Shown here in pieces: positions 35,559 to 44,771 of a stretch of DNA of 64,000 bases. This DNA comes from Phytophthora sp. 'mugwort' (taxonomy: Eukaryota; Oomycota; Peronosporomycetes; Peronosporales; Peronosporaceae). Below the pieces are notes generated by a model. The model was given only the letters and a program-made list of their open reading frames with translations. It was not told where the DNA came from and searched no databases. The position numbers were made by a program, and so were the translations under genes. Location of the stretch: NCBI GenBank assembly GCA_033558025.1, contig JAUCEF010000002.1:248001-312000 (forward strand), in the 5' to 3' direction. How positions within the stretch are numbered: the stretch's first letter is position 1; every line of letters begins with the position of its first letter.

Positions 35559-37802
35559 CGTACCGCCCTCCGTCTGAGCGAGGTGTCGGCTGTCGCTATA
35601 TCATTTATAAGAGCGCCAAAAAGGGGTGTCTCTTTTATCGTCTGTGAGCATGTTTAATTCCTGGTCTATTATAATATTAATATTAAAATAAGACTGATTA
35701 TTAATACCGTACCCATGCTTAATTGATACACCTTAGCGTGGATTCACAGTTTCCTTGCTCGGACACACCAAAATTCTGAGCGCGGACGACCGCGCTCATG
35801 GATTTTCAGGAGGTCGAACGCCATGTGTTTCTACGCACCCAAGCACATGCAACTCGTGGTCGAATGATCTGCGGTCTACCTATTCGTCGTCGTACTACAC
35901 TGTAAACGCGTAAGGGCGATAATGGATTTTAACAGTGCCACTACTCAACTCCCCTGAATGGCTCACATTGAGGACGACTTCCATATGCATGGATGCCAGG
36001 CCCCATGCCCCTGGAAAACACGCGTACGCGAGCAAGTGATCGAATTCGAATGGGCACTAACACTCAGGGCGCCTTGGAACAAAGTATCAAGACGGACTCC
36101 TCTTCGCCATCGTCGCGACGAAGCATGTTAGCCACGCAGCGATCGTATTAGTAGACACGACGCCAGATTTCTGTTCGGGTCAGGCGCTGGCTGAGCTGCC
36201 ACACGCGGGGTGCGTTTCTGCTTCGTCAACGTTGCGGCGCGTCCATCGGGTGAGGCGTTAGGCGCTGATCATTTTGTAGTGACGACACGAAAGCGATTCT
36301 ACTTCACGCCGTCCGGAACTTTCTGGCTCCGTACCGCGCCTGACCAGGCAGTCACCGCAGTCTCAGCGCTCGCTATCACCGCAGTGCGGGGGGACTTGTC
36401 ACTCTTCACGGCGGGGATAACAGTAGCTTGTCACGAGCATTGCCTGCTACCGGTGGCCGAATCCTCAAGTTTGTTCTGAGACCACGCGCACAGCACGGAA
36501 AGTAGAACTCCACTTAGCTGAAGCTCGGCCGCGTAGGCACCACGTTGCAGTGCAACTTGCTCCTGGTGATGACAGCTGTGCAAAAGACGGGACTTCAACT
36601 TCAACTTGGCTCATACGTTAACCAATATTATTCTGCCGTTGATCAAAGGTCACTTCAAGCGGGCATTCAGTGCATGAATGAGCTCGCTCTGTTCGTGGCA
36701 CGTTGCCCGTGTCGCGGGCAGCTTGGACGGGCAGCTGTTGTCATCAATAGAGCATCGCGGCACTGAGTTGAGCGCCCTGATTGCTGTGACCGCAATGCCA
36801 TGCGCTGCCAATGATCCTTGGAGCACGCGAAACGACCATAACAGGCAACTGCGGTCGCTCGACACGCCAGTATCAGGTGCCATGTAGCGTCTTCGCCTGC
36901 TTCCAGCGGAGTTCGCGGTGACAGTCAAAGCTGTGCCGCGGATGTTGACCCTGCATGCCACCCTCGCCGAAGCGAGTAATGAGCTACGATATCGTCGCCG
37001 TCGATGTCGACGAACGTGTAGAAGTTCCGCCCTCCGCATCGTCGCAGCGACGTTTTACGAACATTTTTGGCTAAGGCTTCGTTCCAGCTGAAGCATACGC
37101 GATGCAATCGCTATTTCGGTGAACCAACCCACTCGAGATCTCCATTGATTACTGGCCGTTCAAGAAAGAGGAGGCACCGCGTTTGACGACAACAACGAGT
37201 CTCGCATGGCCGACCGCCCCTGCAGTTGTAAAGCGGTCTGCTCTCCCTAAAAATTCTTAAGCCCACTGTTGCATCCTCTCAGACAGGCCCAGCATCGACT
37301 ATCGAAGGCTTTGAACCGGGGATCTATGAAACAAGCAAGACAACTTCAACATTTTATGAATTTCCACAGGTATCCCTACTAAGGCGCGAAATGATGAGGC
37401 TTACATCAACCAGGTATTCGTGCGGCTGAGTATTAGTATGGTTGGTAGTTGTGATCAGCGCATCCATGTACTCATCTTACGGACCTGATGCAGCCGCCAG
37501 TGCGCCATACACCCGGAGCGATAATGCCACCACGCGAGTGGCTTCGTAGCTCGTTGCGAGGCGGCGCCATTCGTACGAAACCGACTATATGGTGTCCGCA
37601 ATGCTCGGCGGTCAGGCGTAATGTGTCGTTGGCTTCGACATCGAAGCTGACTATGATACGCTGATCCCGTTTCCGGGGATACGATGCGGCGTTGCAAGAT
37701 CGCGCGAGGATCGACGGAGCCCCTCGTCGGAGCAAAGATCCTGCTCCTCCTTCCTGCCCTCGGGATGCTCGCCCGCCGCCCGTCTACGGACAACCGCGAG
37801 CG
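35559..37802. other. Intergenic stretch without a recognised gene
   Basis: I see no recognisable gene in 2.2 kb. Frames at 36,210-36,479, 36,650-37,039 (minus) and 37,472-37,937 (minus) are uninterrupted for 80-160 codons but lack any motif. The last may be a shadow of the start of the next gene. The first 150 bases are AT-rich (about 35,650-35,710) and may hold the 3' end of the preceding gene. Confidence 0.4.
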
Positions 37803-38832
37803 ATGGCATCGGTGCCCAATTGCAGGTCCGACGGCAGGTCTCACTCCTCCATTTGCTTCCACGGCAATACCCGTCACGTAAGTCCGCTTACTTCTCCACC
37901 TCGCCAGCATGGTCATGCGCGCGCAGTACAACGGCAATACCTACCTTCACATGCACAGCCTCAAGGTCACGGCTACGATCCTGACTCACTTGGCTACACA
38001 CACCACTCTGGCCATCCCCGGACGGCACCAAACTAAGCCGATACGGCTACCCGGCATCCGGTCACTCTTCGCTGCCGACGCAGCACATGATGTTAAAGTA
38101 ATTCTACCGCCGCTGCAATGTGCTGTCGGACTCATCAACCTCAGCACGCCCGTTACCGAGCACCAGTCTCCCGTCGCCAGTCCAACAAAGCCCGTCGTGG
38201 GTTCTCCGACCAGCCCCGGCATGACGTCGGCTAGCCCACTCAGCCAGTCTGGCACAGTTTCAACTTCTTCACTATCCATCAGCCCGAAGACTCGGCGTCC
38301 GCTTTCGCTGCACGACCTGCTATCCGCCGATACACAGTCCACTTCATCAACACAACGCTGCACGAGCGTACATCACCGTCGCCAATGCGGTATCGCTGAC
38401 TGCCACAAGTACGCACTGACCGGCGGGTTCTGTATCCGACACGGCGGCGGCAAGCGATGCAATTTTGAGGGCTGCCAGACGGTCGCGCAGAGCGGCGGGC
38501 GGTGCAAGGCCCACGGCGGTGGCAGCAAGTGCAAGGTGTCAGGCTGCGGTAGTGTGGCGCGCCGTAAAGGCTTCTGTATGACGCACGGAGGGCGGCAACA
38601 GTGCAAGGTTGACGGCTGCTCCAAGTGCGCGCACGGCGGTGGCTTCTGCATCTCGCACGGCGGTGGCAAGCGTTGCTCCTCCAAGACCTGCAACAAGAGC
38701 GCGCAGGCCGGTGGGTTTTGCTATAGCCACGGCGGTGGTAAGCGCTGCGCCGCGCCCGAGTGCTTCCAGGCCGCACGTAAGGGTGGACTCTGCATCCGGC
38801 ACCGCAAGCTCGCAGCGGCGCTGTGCGGCTGA
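37803..38832 (+). CDS. Zinc-finger repeat protein ('WRKY19-like' CCHC repeats), frameshift near 38,030
   Basis: The C-terminal half (about 38,385-38,805) has six tandem units of 23-24 residues of the form C-x4-C-x(8)-GGxCxxHGGGK, for example 'CNFEGCQTVAQSGGRCKAHG' and 'CSSKTCNKSAQAGGFCYSHG'. This oomycete-expanded repeat is usually annotated as WRKY transcription factor 19-like and probably binds zinc in the nucleus. It contains no WRKY domain here. Upstream, a Ser/Pro/Thr-rich linker (38,130-38,330) follows 'LPGIRSLFAADAAHDVKVIL'. The N-terminus has two candidate frames. One starts at the ATG at 37,803 and runs to a stop at 38,036 ('HAQPQGHGYDPDSLGYTHHS', composition typical of such proteins). 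The other starts at 37,909 and is continuous with the repeats. The change of frame near 38,030 suggests a 1-base error, a real frameshift or an unrecognised intron. Confidence 0.78.
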
Positions 38833-39293
38833 AGTAACACCAATGACGCAGATAGCCGTTGTTGTAACAGACCCGAAACGACCAGCACTCACGAAATTAC
38901 TATCGTCGTTATTTTTACGTAAAACCATGAGTACTAAATCTCATTAGATGTTTACCTATACATTCATCTGTTTATCATTTTTCGATTACGCTTGTGGTTT
39001 AGCAGTATACTAACTCTGACAATAAATAGTTTCAACCAATCGTGGGTCGTTGCAACCAGACGCAGTCAGTCCGTCTTCATTTCTTCTTTGGACCCCTAAA
39101 GTCGACGCCCCGTACGTCAGTCTGCACCGAGCCCGTCGCCTGCTGAGAGAGAAGAAGCCAACGCGTGTGGCTGTCTTAGCTTTCTCTGACCGCCCACCGC
39201 CACTTCTTCACCCCGCTCGCGTCGCCTCCCGACCGAGCTAGACTCTGTACACTTCGCTCGCCCGACCTACTTCAGTTACAAGGCGTTCTCAAC
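38833..39293. other. Spacer between two plus-strand genes
   Basis: I see no gene. The AT-rich part at 38,930-39,030 is a likely 3' end for the zinc-finger gene. The rest should contain the promoter of the CCT-motif gene, although no clear initiator match is visible. Confidence 0.4.
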
Positions 39294-40579
39294 ATGAGCG
39301 CCGCCTCAGCCGCCTTTACTACTCGGCCCGAGCGTCTGCCCGGGATGCACGGTGCAACCATGACGCCACCGATTCAACGGCGTCTTCTTCTCGGCGCTTA
39401 GGTGCCGGGAAGCCGCCTCCAGATGCGCTCTTGGTGCCGTGGCGGGCCGCAGACTCGCTCCTATTGTGGGACGAGAACGATGGTCTGCCTTTGGTACCGG
39501 ACAGCGCTTTAGGGGCGGTGACGGCTTGTCGGGACGCAGTCCCGGTCAAGCTTCAAGAGAGGAGGGATTTTGTGATGAAGGAAGGAGTGGGGGAGAAGTC
39601 CAAGAAGGAAGACGTGGAGCAAGTGGAAGACTCGCTTAATGTGGACGAAATTAGTGAGTTGTTTTCGTGCGTGGAGCAGGAGGAGACATCCGGTGTGGAT
39701 TTTAGTGTGTATGTCGAAGACGAGGATGCCGTTTACATGGAGGACATCAGTCAGATACTTTCTGACCTCGAAGACAGCAAGACGTGCCGTGCCGACGACG
39801 GCTTGGAGTTGACAACTTCGTCCCCTGCGGATGTTAATGACACAAAACAACTGGAGATCCAGACGTTCGACGAGGTCGCAGTTAGCCAAAAGCAGGAAGA
39901 CGTAGCTGCCGAGAATGTGGCCATGCTGTCGGAGGTTTTATCTGCGGCACTAGAGGACAAGGACGCGGCCGATCCGGTAGCGGACTCGACGCCGAAGTAC
40001 TCGGCTGTAGACTATGAGGATGCCAACAACATTGATGTGGTAGCCGATTTGTTCACTTCGCTTGAGGAGAGCAGCGGCGCTAACAAAGACGTAAAAGCAG
40101 CAGTCGACCTATCGGCGACGCGTGACTGGATTGATGCGCTGGAGGTGGACAACGCTGCTTCGTTGTTTTCGGCGCTGGAGCATGCAGAGAGAATACAGAC
40201 GCAGACAGTGGTGCCCGCCCCCAATAAGGTGGACTCGCGGGTCTTTGTGCCCATGTTCTCGGTGCGGATCGAGGGCGGCCAGCGACCGGGAGGATGGCGT
40301 TCGACCGTTGGCCCCAATAGTCATCTACTTGTGGGCCCACCGGACGCCCGGATGGCTGGTTCACCCGCTCCATCTCCCGAGCAGCGCGTCGGCCGCTGGA
40401 AGTCCAAGCGGAGCACGCGTCCATTCGCGGCCAAGCAGTCCGACCCGTCGCTCTCCGAAATGAGACGCGCCAGCGCCGCAAAGCGCCAGCGCGTTAAGGG
40501 CCGCTTCGTCAGCAAACCAAACACCTTCGTTTCTATCACCGCGCTCCAGAGTGACCCAACCCCCGCATCTATATCCTAG
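39294..40579 (+). CDS. CCT-motif protein, acidic; probable 50-nt intron near the start
   Basis: The long frame ending at 40,579 has no ATG before 39,575, though it is open back to a stop at 39,239. Starting at the ATG at 39,294 and removing a GT-AG intron at 39,352-39,401 (50 nt) joins 'MSAASAAFTTRPERLPGMHG' to the long frame and gives 411 residues. The C-terminus (about residues 348-391) reads 'RVGRWKSKRSTRPF', then 'RRASAAKRQRVKGRFVSK'. This lines up with the whole CCT motif (CONSTANS, CO-like, TOC1), including its RVKGRF end. The middle is strongly acidic with repeated 'DVVADLFTSLEE' and 'DNAASLFSALEHAE'-like segments. A nuclear regulator with an acidic activation region is likely. The alternative to the intron is a frameshift near 39,350-39,400. 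Confidence 0.72.
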
Positions 40580-40901
40580 CTCTTGATCTTCCTCCTCATT
40601 ACAACCGGAAATGATTAAAAGTTCCATGACGAGATTGCTTTTTCTTGCACTGATTCATCGCGATTCATTTTTGCCAATCGCAATTCTCGAGCAATTTTTC
40701 GTCCACTAAAACCCACGAACAAACATTAAATACAGTATTTAAAGTTACTTGATTTCACAGTGCTCATACTCATACAAAATAGCAATGAAACTGCTACATT
40801 CGTATATACGTTCTAAGAATATATGCGATGCGTATGACAGCAGTACCGCAGGTTCAACCACCCACATGGTCCGACCTTCTCACCCATTCAGAAATTCGGC
40901 T
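40580..40901. other. Short spacer and probable promoter
   Basis: AT-rich at 40,590-40,800. TCTCACCCATTCAG at about 40,878-40,891 is a loose initiator match shortly upstream of the ATG at 40,902. An in-frame ATG at 40,866 precedes it. Confidence 0.35.
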
Positions 40902-42422
40902 ATGTGGAGTTACATGGCGTCGGCGCTGGGCGTATGGAGCCTTAGCGAGGCCCCGCAAGACGTCCCTCTCTCCTCTACACCCCCCAGTAACCAGGGAGGC
41001 GACGTTGAGCGCTCGTCCTTCCGTCTACGCAGCCGCGGGTGGCTTCACAGGTAACCACAAATCCAAAATATGGTTTATTTCGCGGTACATCACATTTCCA
41101 ATACTTATGTTTCAACGTAAATATTAGAGAGAACGAGCTGTTTTTGTCGGTGCCCAAAAGTGCCACGGCGCGCTGTAATGTCATCTTCTTCCCTGGTGAC
41201 GTGCAGGACTTCAAGGCGGCCATGGTGAACGGACCTTTCGTTGATTACGAGGACTACGCCTACGAGGCGGTGGCCGAGCTACTGAGCGACAAGTTTGGGG
41301 ACGCCTGCAACGTGTGGGTGGTGCGGCCCAGTCGTTTCAAGCATGGGGCATACAGCAGCTTCGACAACTTCGTGACGACCAATGGATACGGAGCAGCGAC
41401 AAAGTGTAGGTGTGGATGGGGCTGCAACGACCACGTGGTGGATTTTAACTAACGGTGACTGCGACAGATGATCCGGCAGCGTACGCGACGAAGCACTTGG
41501 CGTCACTGATGCAGAACACACAGGCGACGTTGAGACGACAAGGAGGTACTTAAGATTTGGTATGCTTTCGAGTTGTAAGTGATAACTGGATTCTCTAACT
41601 GTTGTTGTTGTTGTTGGTCAACGATCGCAGTGAATGTGTCGACGGCACTTCCGATGCACCTGATAGGCTTTAGCAAAGGGGGCATTGTGCTGAATCAATT
41701 GGTGACAGAGCTTGTGCGGTACTCATTTAACAAGAAACGCTCGAACAGCGGTCAAGTTCGACAAGGATCTGTATTTGCAAGCACGCGGCAATTCTTCGCA
41801 GCTGTAAGTGAACTTGCCTTTTAAGGGACGTTGCTATGCTGACAATCTTGCTAACTGTAGGGACTTTTGTCTTTTTGTCTTGGGCAGATCAGTTCCATCC
41901 ATTGGCTTGACTCCGGCAATGGCTCCCTCGAAGGGGCTATGCCTACGGATGAGACGGCGCTATCGGTGCTCTCGCGTTATGAGTAAGCTCATTAATTGCT
42001 TCTTTTGGATTTTGTGTGTACCAAGTATTTCCATAACTGACCTTAACTACCTTCGTCGTCTGGGCAGCCAACTTAGGCTATTCGTGCATGTGACACCGTA
42101 TCAGTACGAGTCTAGGCAGCGGCCATGGATTAAAACTGAAGTGAACAGTTTTGTCAACAAGATGAACCTTCTCGGCGCCGATATTCAGCTTATTATGTAC
42201 GTATAGGTTGAGCTGAACGCGAAATTCTTGCCTTTGTATGCATCTAACTCACGTGTTTTGTGTGATGTCAGCTACTGCGAGGGCGACGAGGGTTCGTTAG
42301 CTTCTCATTTCCATATTTTGCAAGACTTTGAGGCTAGCCGATCGTTCAGATCAAAAGGTGAAGGTGTAACGAACTCACCGGAGCATACAGTGCAGCCTAT
42401 TCGGATTCGACTTTGCAAATAG
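40902..42422 (+). CDS. C2orf69/UPF0565-family protein, seven exons
   Basis: The exons are 40,902-41,050, 41,128-41,405, 41,468-41,545, 41,631-41,803, 41,888-41,982, 42,068-42,196 and 42,272-42,422. They give 350 residues. All six introns (62-85 nt) have GT...AG ends and keep the frame. Family landmarks appear in order: 'NVIFFPGDVQDF' (exon 2), 'SSFDNFVTTNGYGA' (exon 2), 'PMHLIGFSKGGIVLNQL' (exon 4, a serine-hydrolase-like G-x-S-x-G elbow), 'SSIHWLDSGNG' (exon 5), 'LFVHVTPYQYESRQRPWI' (exon 6) and 'SLASHFHILQDFE' (exon 7). These match the vertebrate C2orf69 protein, a mitochondria-associated protein linked to mitochondrial disease in humans. The N-terminus 'MWSYMASALGVWSLSEAP' could be a targeting or signal sequence. 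The exact biochemical role of the family is not settled. An upstream in-frame ATG at 40,866 is a second choice of start. Confidence 0.88.
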
Positions 42423-43196
42423 AGCGGATACTTATTCAAGAATTTCGATGGTGCGATTAAGTCCCCTGGCGAAGTGTACCCGGTGGCTTACATACCTCGG
42501 GACCATAACTAGCTTCTTCTACTTTATTATTCATATTAAAGTTGCGATCCATCTCATGCTACGCCACGACGTCAAATAGGCCGCTGGACCGTTGATATCC
42601 TTCTATCCGTTCGCTCGTACACACGCCAAAAGATGCAAAATTGTGGGAGACGAATGTGTAAAACTTAGCTTGCCGAGATTGGGCGTACGGCGAAGTGCTT
42701 GTCAGACAGCCGGCGCTTGACTGCGTCTTGAACAATGCGACGTCGGAAGGCACTATCCATCGAAATCAGCAGCACGAGTCTCACTGCGTTGCAAACTCAA
42801 AATACATGTAATAGGGCTCGAGTGCCATAACTTGGTAGCAGCTTGTAACTTTTTTTGTCGTGGGTGTAAAACTGACTTGTCTACGTGAGTACTACGGTAG
42901 CAGTATTTAATGTGAACAACCTTTGGCAGGGTTGAAGTGACCAATATCATACTACGAGTAAGCATCTCGGTTGCGTTGCTCCATCGAGTTGCTTCGGGGT
43001 GAGGTGACCAATATCATACTACGAAGTACTACAGTACCCAATACTACTATACTGCAGTACCATATTGTTATCTTGTAAGAATGAGACTTTTTTGGCATCG
43101 TGTCCATTCAAACAGAATACACTACTGACCTTCGTTTAGTCCGGAACCCGTTTCAGTTTTTTTTGAAGCGTTCATACGCATCTGCATGGTGCTATC
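42423..43196. other. Convergent intergenic spacer
   Basis: It lies between two genes that end toward each other. There is no gene. It contains a direct repeat (42,937-42,957 and 43,004-43,024) and a run of imperfect AGTACTA words at about 43,020-43,065. Confidence 0.5.
42937..43024. repeat. Direct repeat, two copies 67 bp apart
   Basis: GTGACCAATATCATACTACG occurs at 42,937 and again at 43,004, identical over at least 20 bases. The second copy runs into AGTACTACAGTACC-like words. It may be the footprint of a duplicated target or a small local duplication. Confidence 0.6.
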
Positions 43197-44510
43197 TCAA
43201 TTCTTGGTCTTCTTGCCGCGCTTCTGAGAAGTCGACGTCGTCTTGGTCGTCTTCTTGGCAGGACCGTTCAAAGGAGCGTTCAAGCTCTGGTTAATGCTAG
43301 CCGTCTTTTTCGCAACTTTGCGCTTCGTCTTGGAGCTACGCTTGCGTGAGCCGCAGCAGAGACCACAGGTCAAAACGCACAGCATCTTCGTGAACAGCCA
43401 CCACATCAGCTGCAGTGTGAGACGGATCTGGAATAGAACGAGCGGCACCGCCAGGACAATCAACACACCATCGATCAGCTTTTGCGCGTGCTGCGCCATG
43501 TGCTCGTTCTGCTCCAGCAGCGTAATTGCCTCAATACGCGCGAGTTTGGCACGGCGTAGCGCCTCCTGCGAGTACATCACGACTTGCTCCTTGGCCTTGG
43601 CAGCTTCGTTCTGTACAATGGGTAGGAACTTCTCCAAATGCGGGTGCACGGCTGTGTGCACATCGGCCCAGACCGGGTCCACCGTTTTGTGTACATCCAC
43701 GAAGATCGGATCCAGTGTAGCCGCCAGGTTTTCTTCGTAGAATTTGCTAGTCGTGTCGCAGGCCGTCTTCTTGGCTATCTCCATCTGAATCTGAACCTGT
43801 TCCAGCGCGCCCAACTGCTCGTTGAGCTTCTGCTGGGCAGTCTCCACGGCCTGCTCCGCAAGAACCAGCGCGTCATCGTAGTACGACGATAGAAGCGAGG
43901 CCATGGTGAGCTCCACCGATTTGGCCTCGCTGAGTTCCTTGAACAGCGCCTTGTTCTTCTTCTCCACACTTTGGTAGCTCTTCTCCAGCTGCGCCATCTT
44001 CTTGGTAACTTCGGCCAGTTTGGCCAGCGTCGCCTTGAGCTCGGCGTCCGTCTCCGCAGTGGCAGCTCGCTCCTTGGCCATTTCCTCTTCGAGTTTACTG
44101 ACGTCACTGGCACGAGCGGCGGCGCGCTCGGTCTCGTCGTTGAGCTTGGCCTGCGCGATCTTTAGCTCCGCCTCAGCATTCTCTACGGTCTGTTTCTCGG
44201 TGATCACGTTCTTCTCGAGAACCTCCACGTCCTTTTGGAGGGAAGAGATCTCGTTCTGTAGTTTAAGTACGATCGCCTCGTGCTCCTGAGCCACGTCAGC
44301 GAGTAGATGTGCTTTGTCCTGGGCCTGGGAGTCCACTTGGAGCTGCAGCGCGGCGTTCGAGAGCTGGAGGTCCGCGACCTTAGACTCAAAAGCGGCAACG
44401 ACGCTCGGCGCCGTGCATTCGGCCGCGTCCTCTTCAAATGGGGCGGCGTCTTTGGCGTAGGCGGTCACGGTCAGCGCCGCGGCGAGCAGCGTCCAGCGGG
44501 CAATACGCAT
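43197..44510 (-). CDS. Signal peptide, long coiled coil and C-terminal membrane anchor protein
   Basis: Single exon, 437 residues from the ATG at 44,510. The frame opens further upstream to 44,675, but 'MRIARWTLLAAALTVTAYA' (residues 1-19) is a clear signal peptide with an AYA cleavage site and sets the start. Residues about 35-270 form a long heptad-rich coiled coil (for example 'LKATLAKLAEVTKKMAQLEK'). Residues about 285-320 contain a small internal repeat ('DPIFVDVHKTVDPVWADVHT'). Residues about 345-387 are hydrophobic ('LIDGVLIVLAVPLVLF', 'LTLQLMWWLF') and end in a Cys-rich 'CVLTCGLCCG'. The last 50 residues are very basic. This predicts a secretory-pathway or plasma-membrane protein with a lumenal coiled coil and a short basic cytoplasmic tail. 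I do not recognise a named family. It lies 261 bp downstream of the Sec1 gene on the same strand. Confidence 0.85.
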   Translation of the reverse strand: MRIARWTLLAAALTVTAYAKDAAPFEEDAAECTAPSVVAAFESKVADLQLSNAALQLQVDSQAQDKAHLLADVAQEHEAIVLKLQNEISSLQKDVEVLEKNVITEKQTVENAEAELKIAQAKLNDETERAAARASDVSKLEEEMAKERAATAETDAELKATLAKLAEVTKKMAQLEKSYQSVEKKNKALFKELSEAKSVELTMASLLSSYYDDALVLAEQAVETAQQKLNEQLGALEQVQIQMEIAKKTACDTTSKFYEENLAATLDPIFVDVHKTVDPVWADVHTAVHPHLEKFLPIVQNEAAKAKEQVVMYSQEALRRAKLARIEAITLLEQNEHMAQHAQKLIDGVLIVLAVPLVLFQIRLTLQLMWWLFTKMLCVLTCGLCCGSRKRSSKTKRKVAKKTASINQSLNAPLNGPAKKTTKTTSTSQKRGKKTKN

Positions 44511-44540
44511 GGCACACAAGAAGGTCTTTAGGGGGATCTG

Positions 44541-44552
44541 CTCAAAATGAGA
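44541..44552 (-). promoter_or_regulatory. Initiator-like motif upstream of coiled-coil gene
   Basis: TCTCATTTTGAG on the minus strand matches the core of the oomycete initiator (CTCATTYBN). It lies about 30 bases before the ATG at 44,510, which supports the signal-peptide start. Confidence 0.45.
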
Positions 44553-44771
44553 TGTGGTTTTTTTGGTCCAGCGTCGAGTATACAAAGCGGCAGTGAATGT
44601 GAATACAGCTATGTGATTAGTGGAAAGAAGAGCGTTTTGACCAATGGGGTACACGGATGGTGGACGACACGTCACGCAGTATGTAACCAGAATGCGATCT
44701 ATTGCCGTGAGCTAGCTTTGCTATGTGTTTATATGGATTGCAATGTGGTAATGAGTGTTCGGTCGCTCGGA

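Noticed and set aside
38279..38928. Long minus-strand frames (up to 165 codons) opposite the zinc-finger repeats.
   Set aside because: They mirror a repetitive GC-rich coding strand. The plus strand carries the conserved Cys/His spacing.
39431..39573. Start of the CCT-motif protein at 39,431.
   Set aside because: The codon there is TTG, not ATG. The eukaryotic context and the splice signals at 39,352/39,401 favour the ATG at 39,294.
43243..44531. Several plus-strand frames opposite the coiled-coil gene.
   Set aside because: They are shadows of a heptad-repeat gene; none has a domain or start context.
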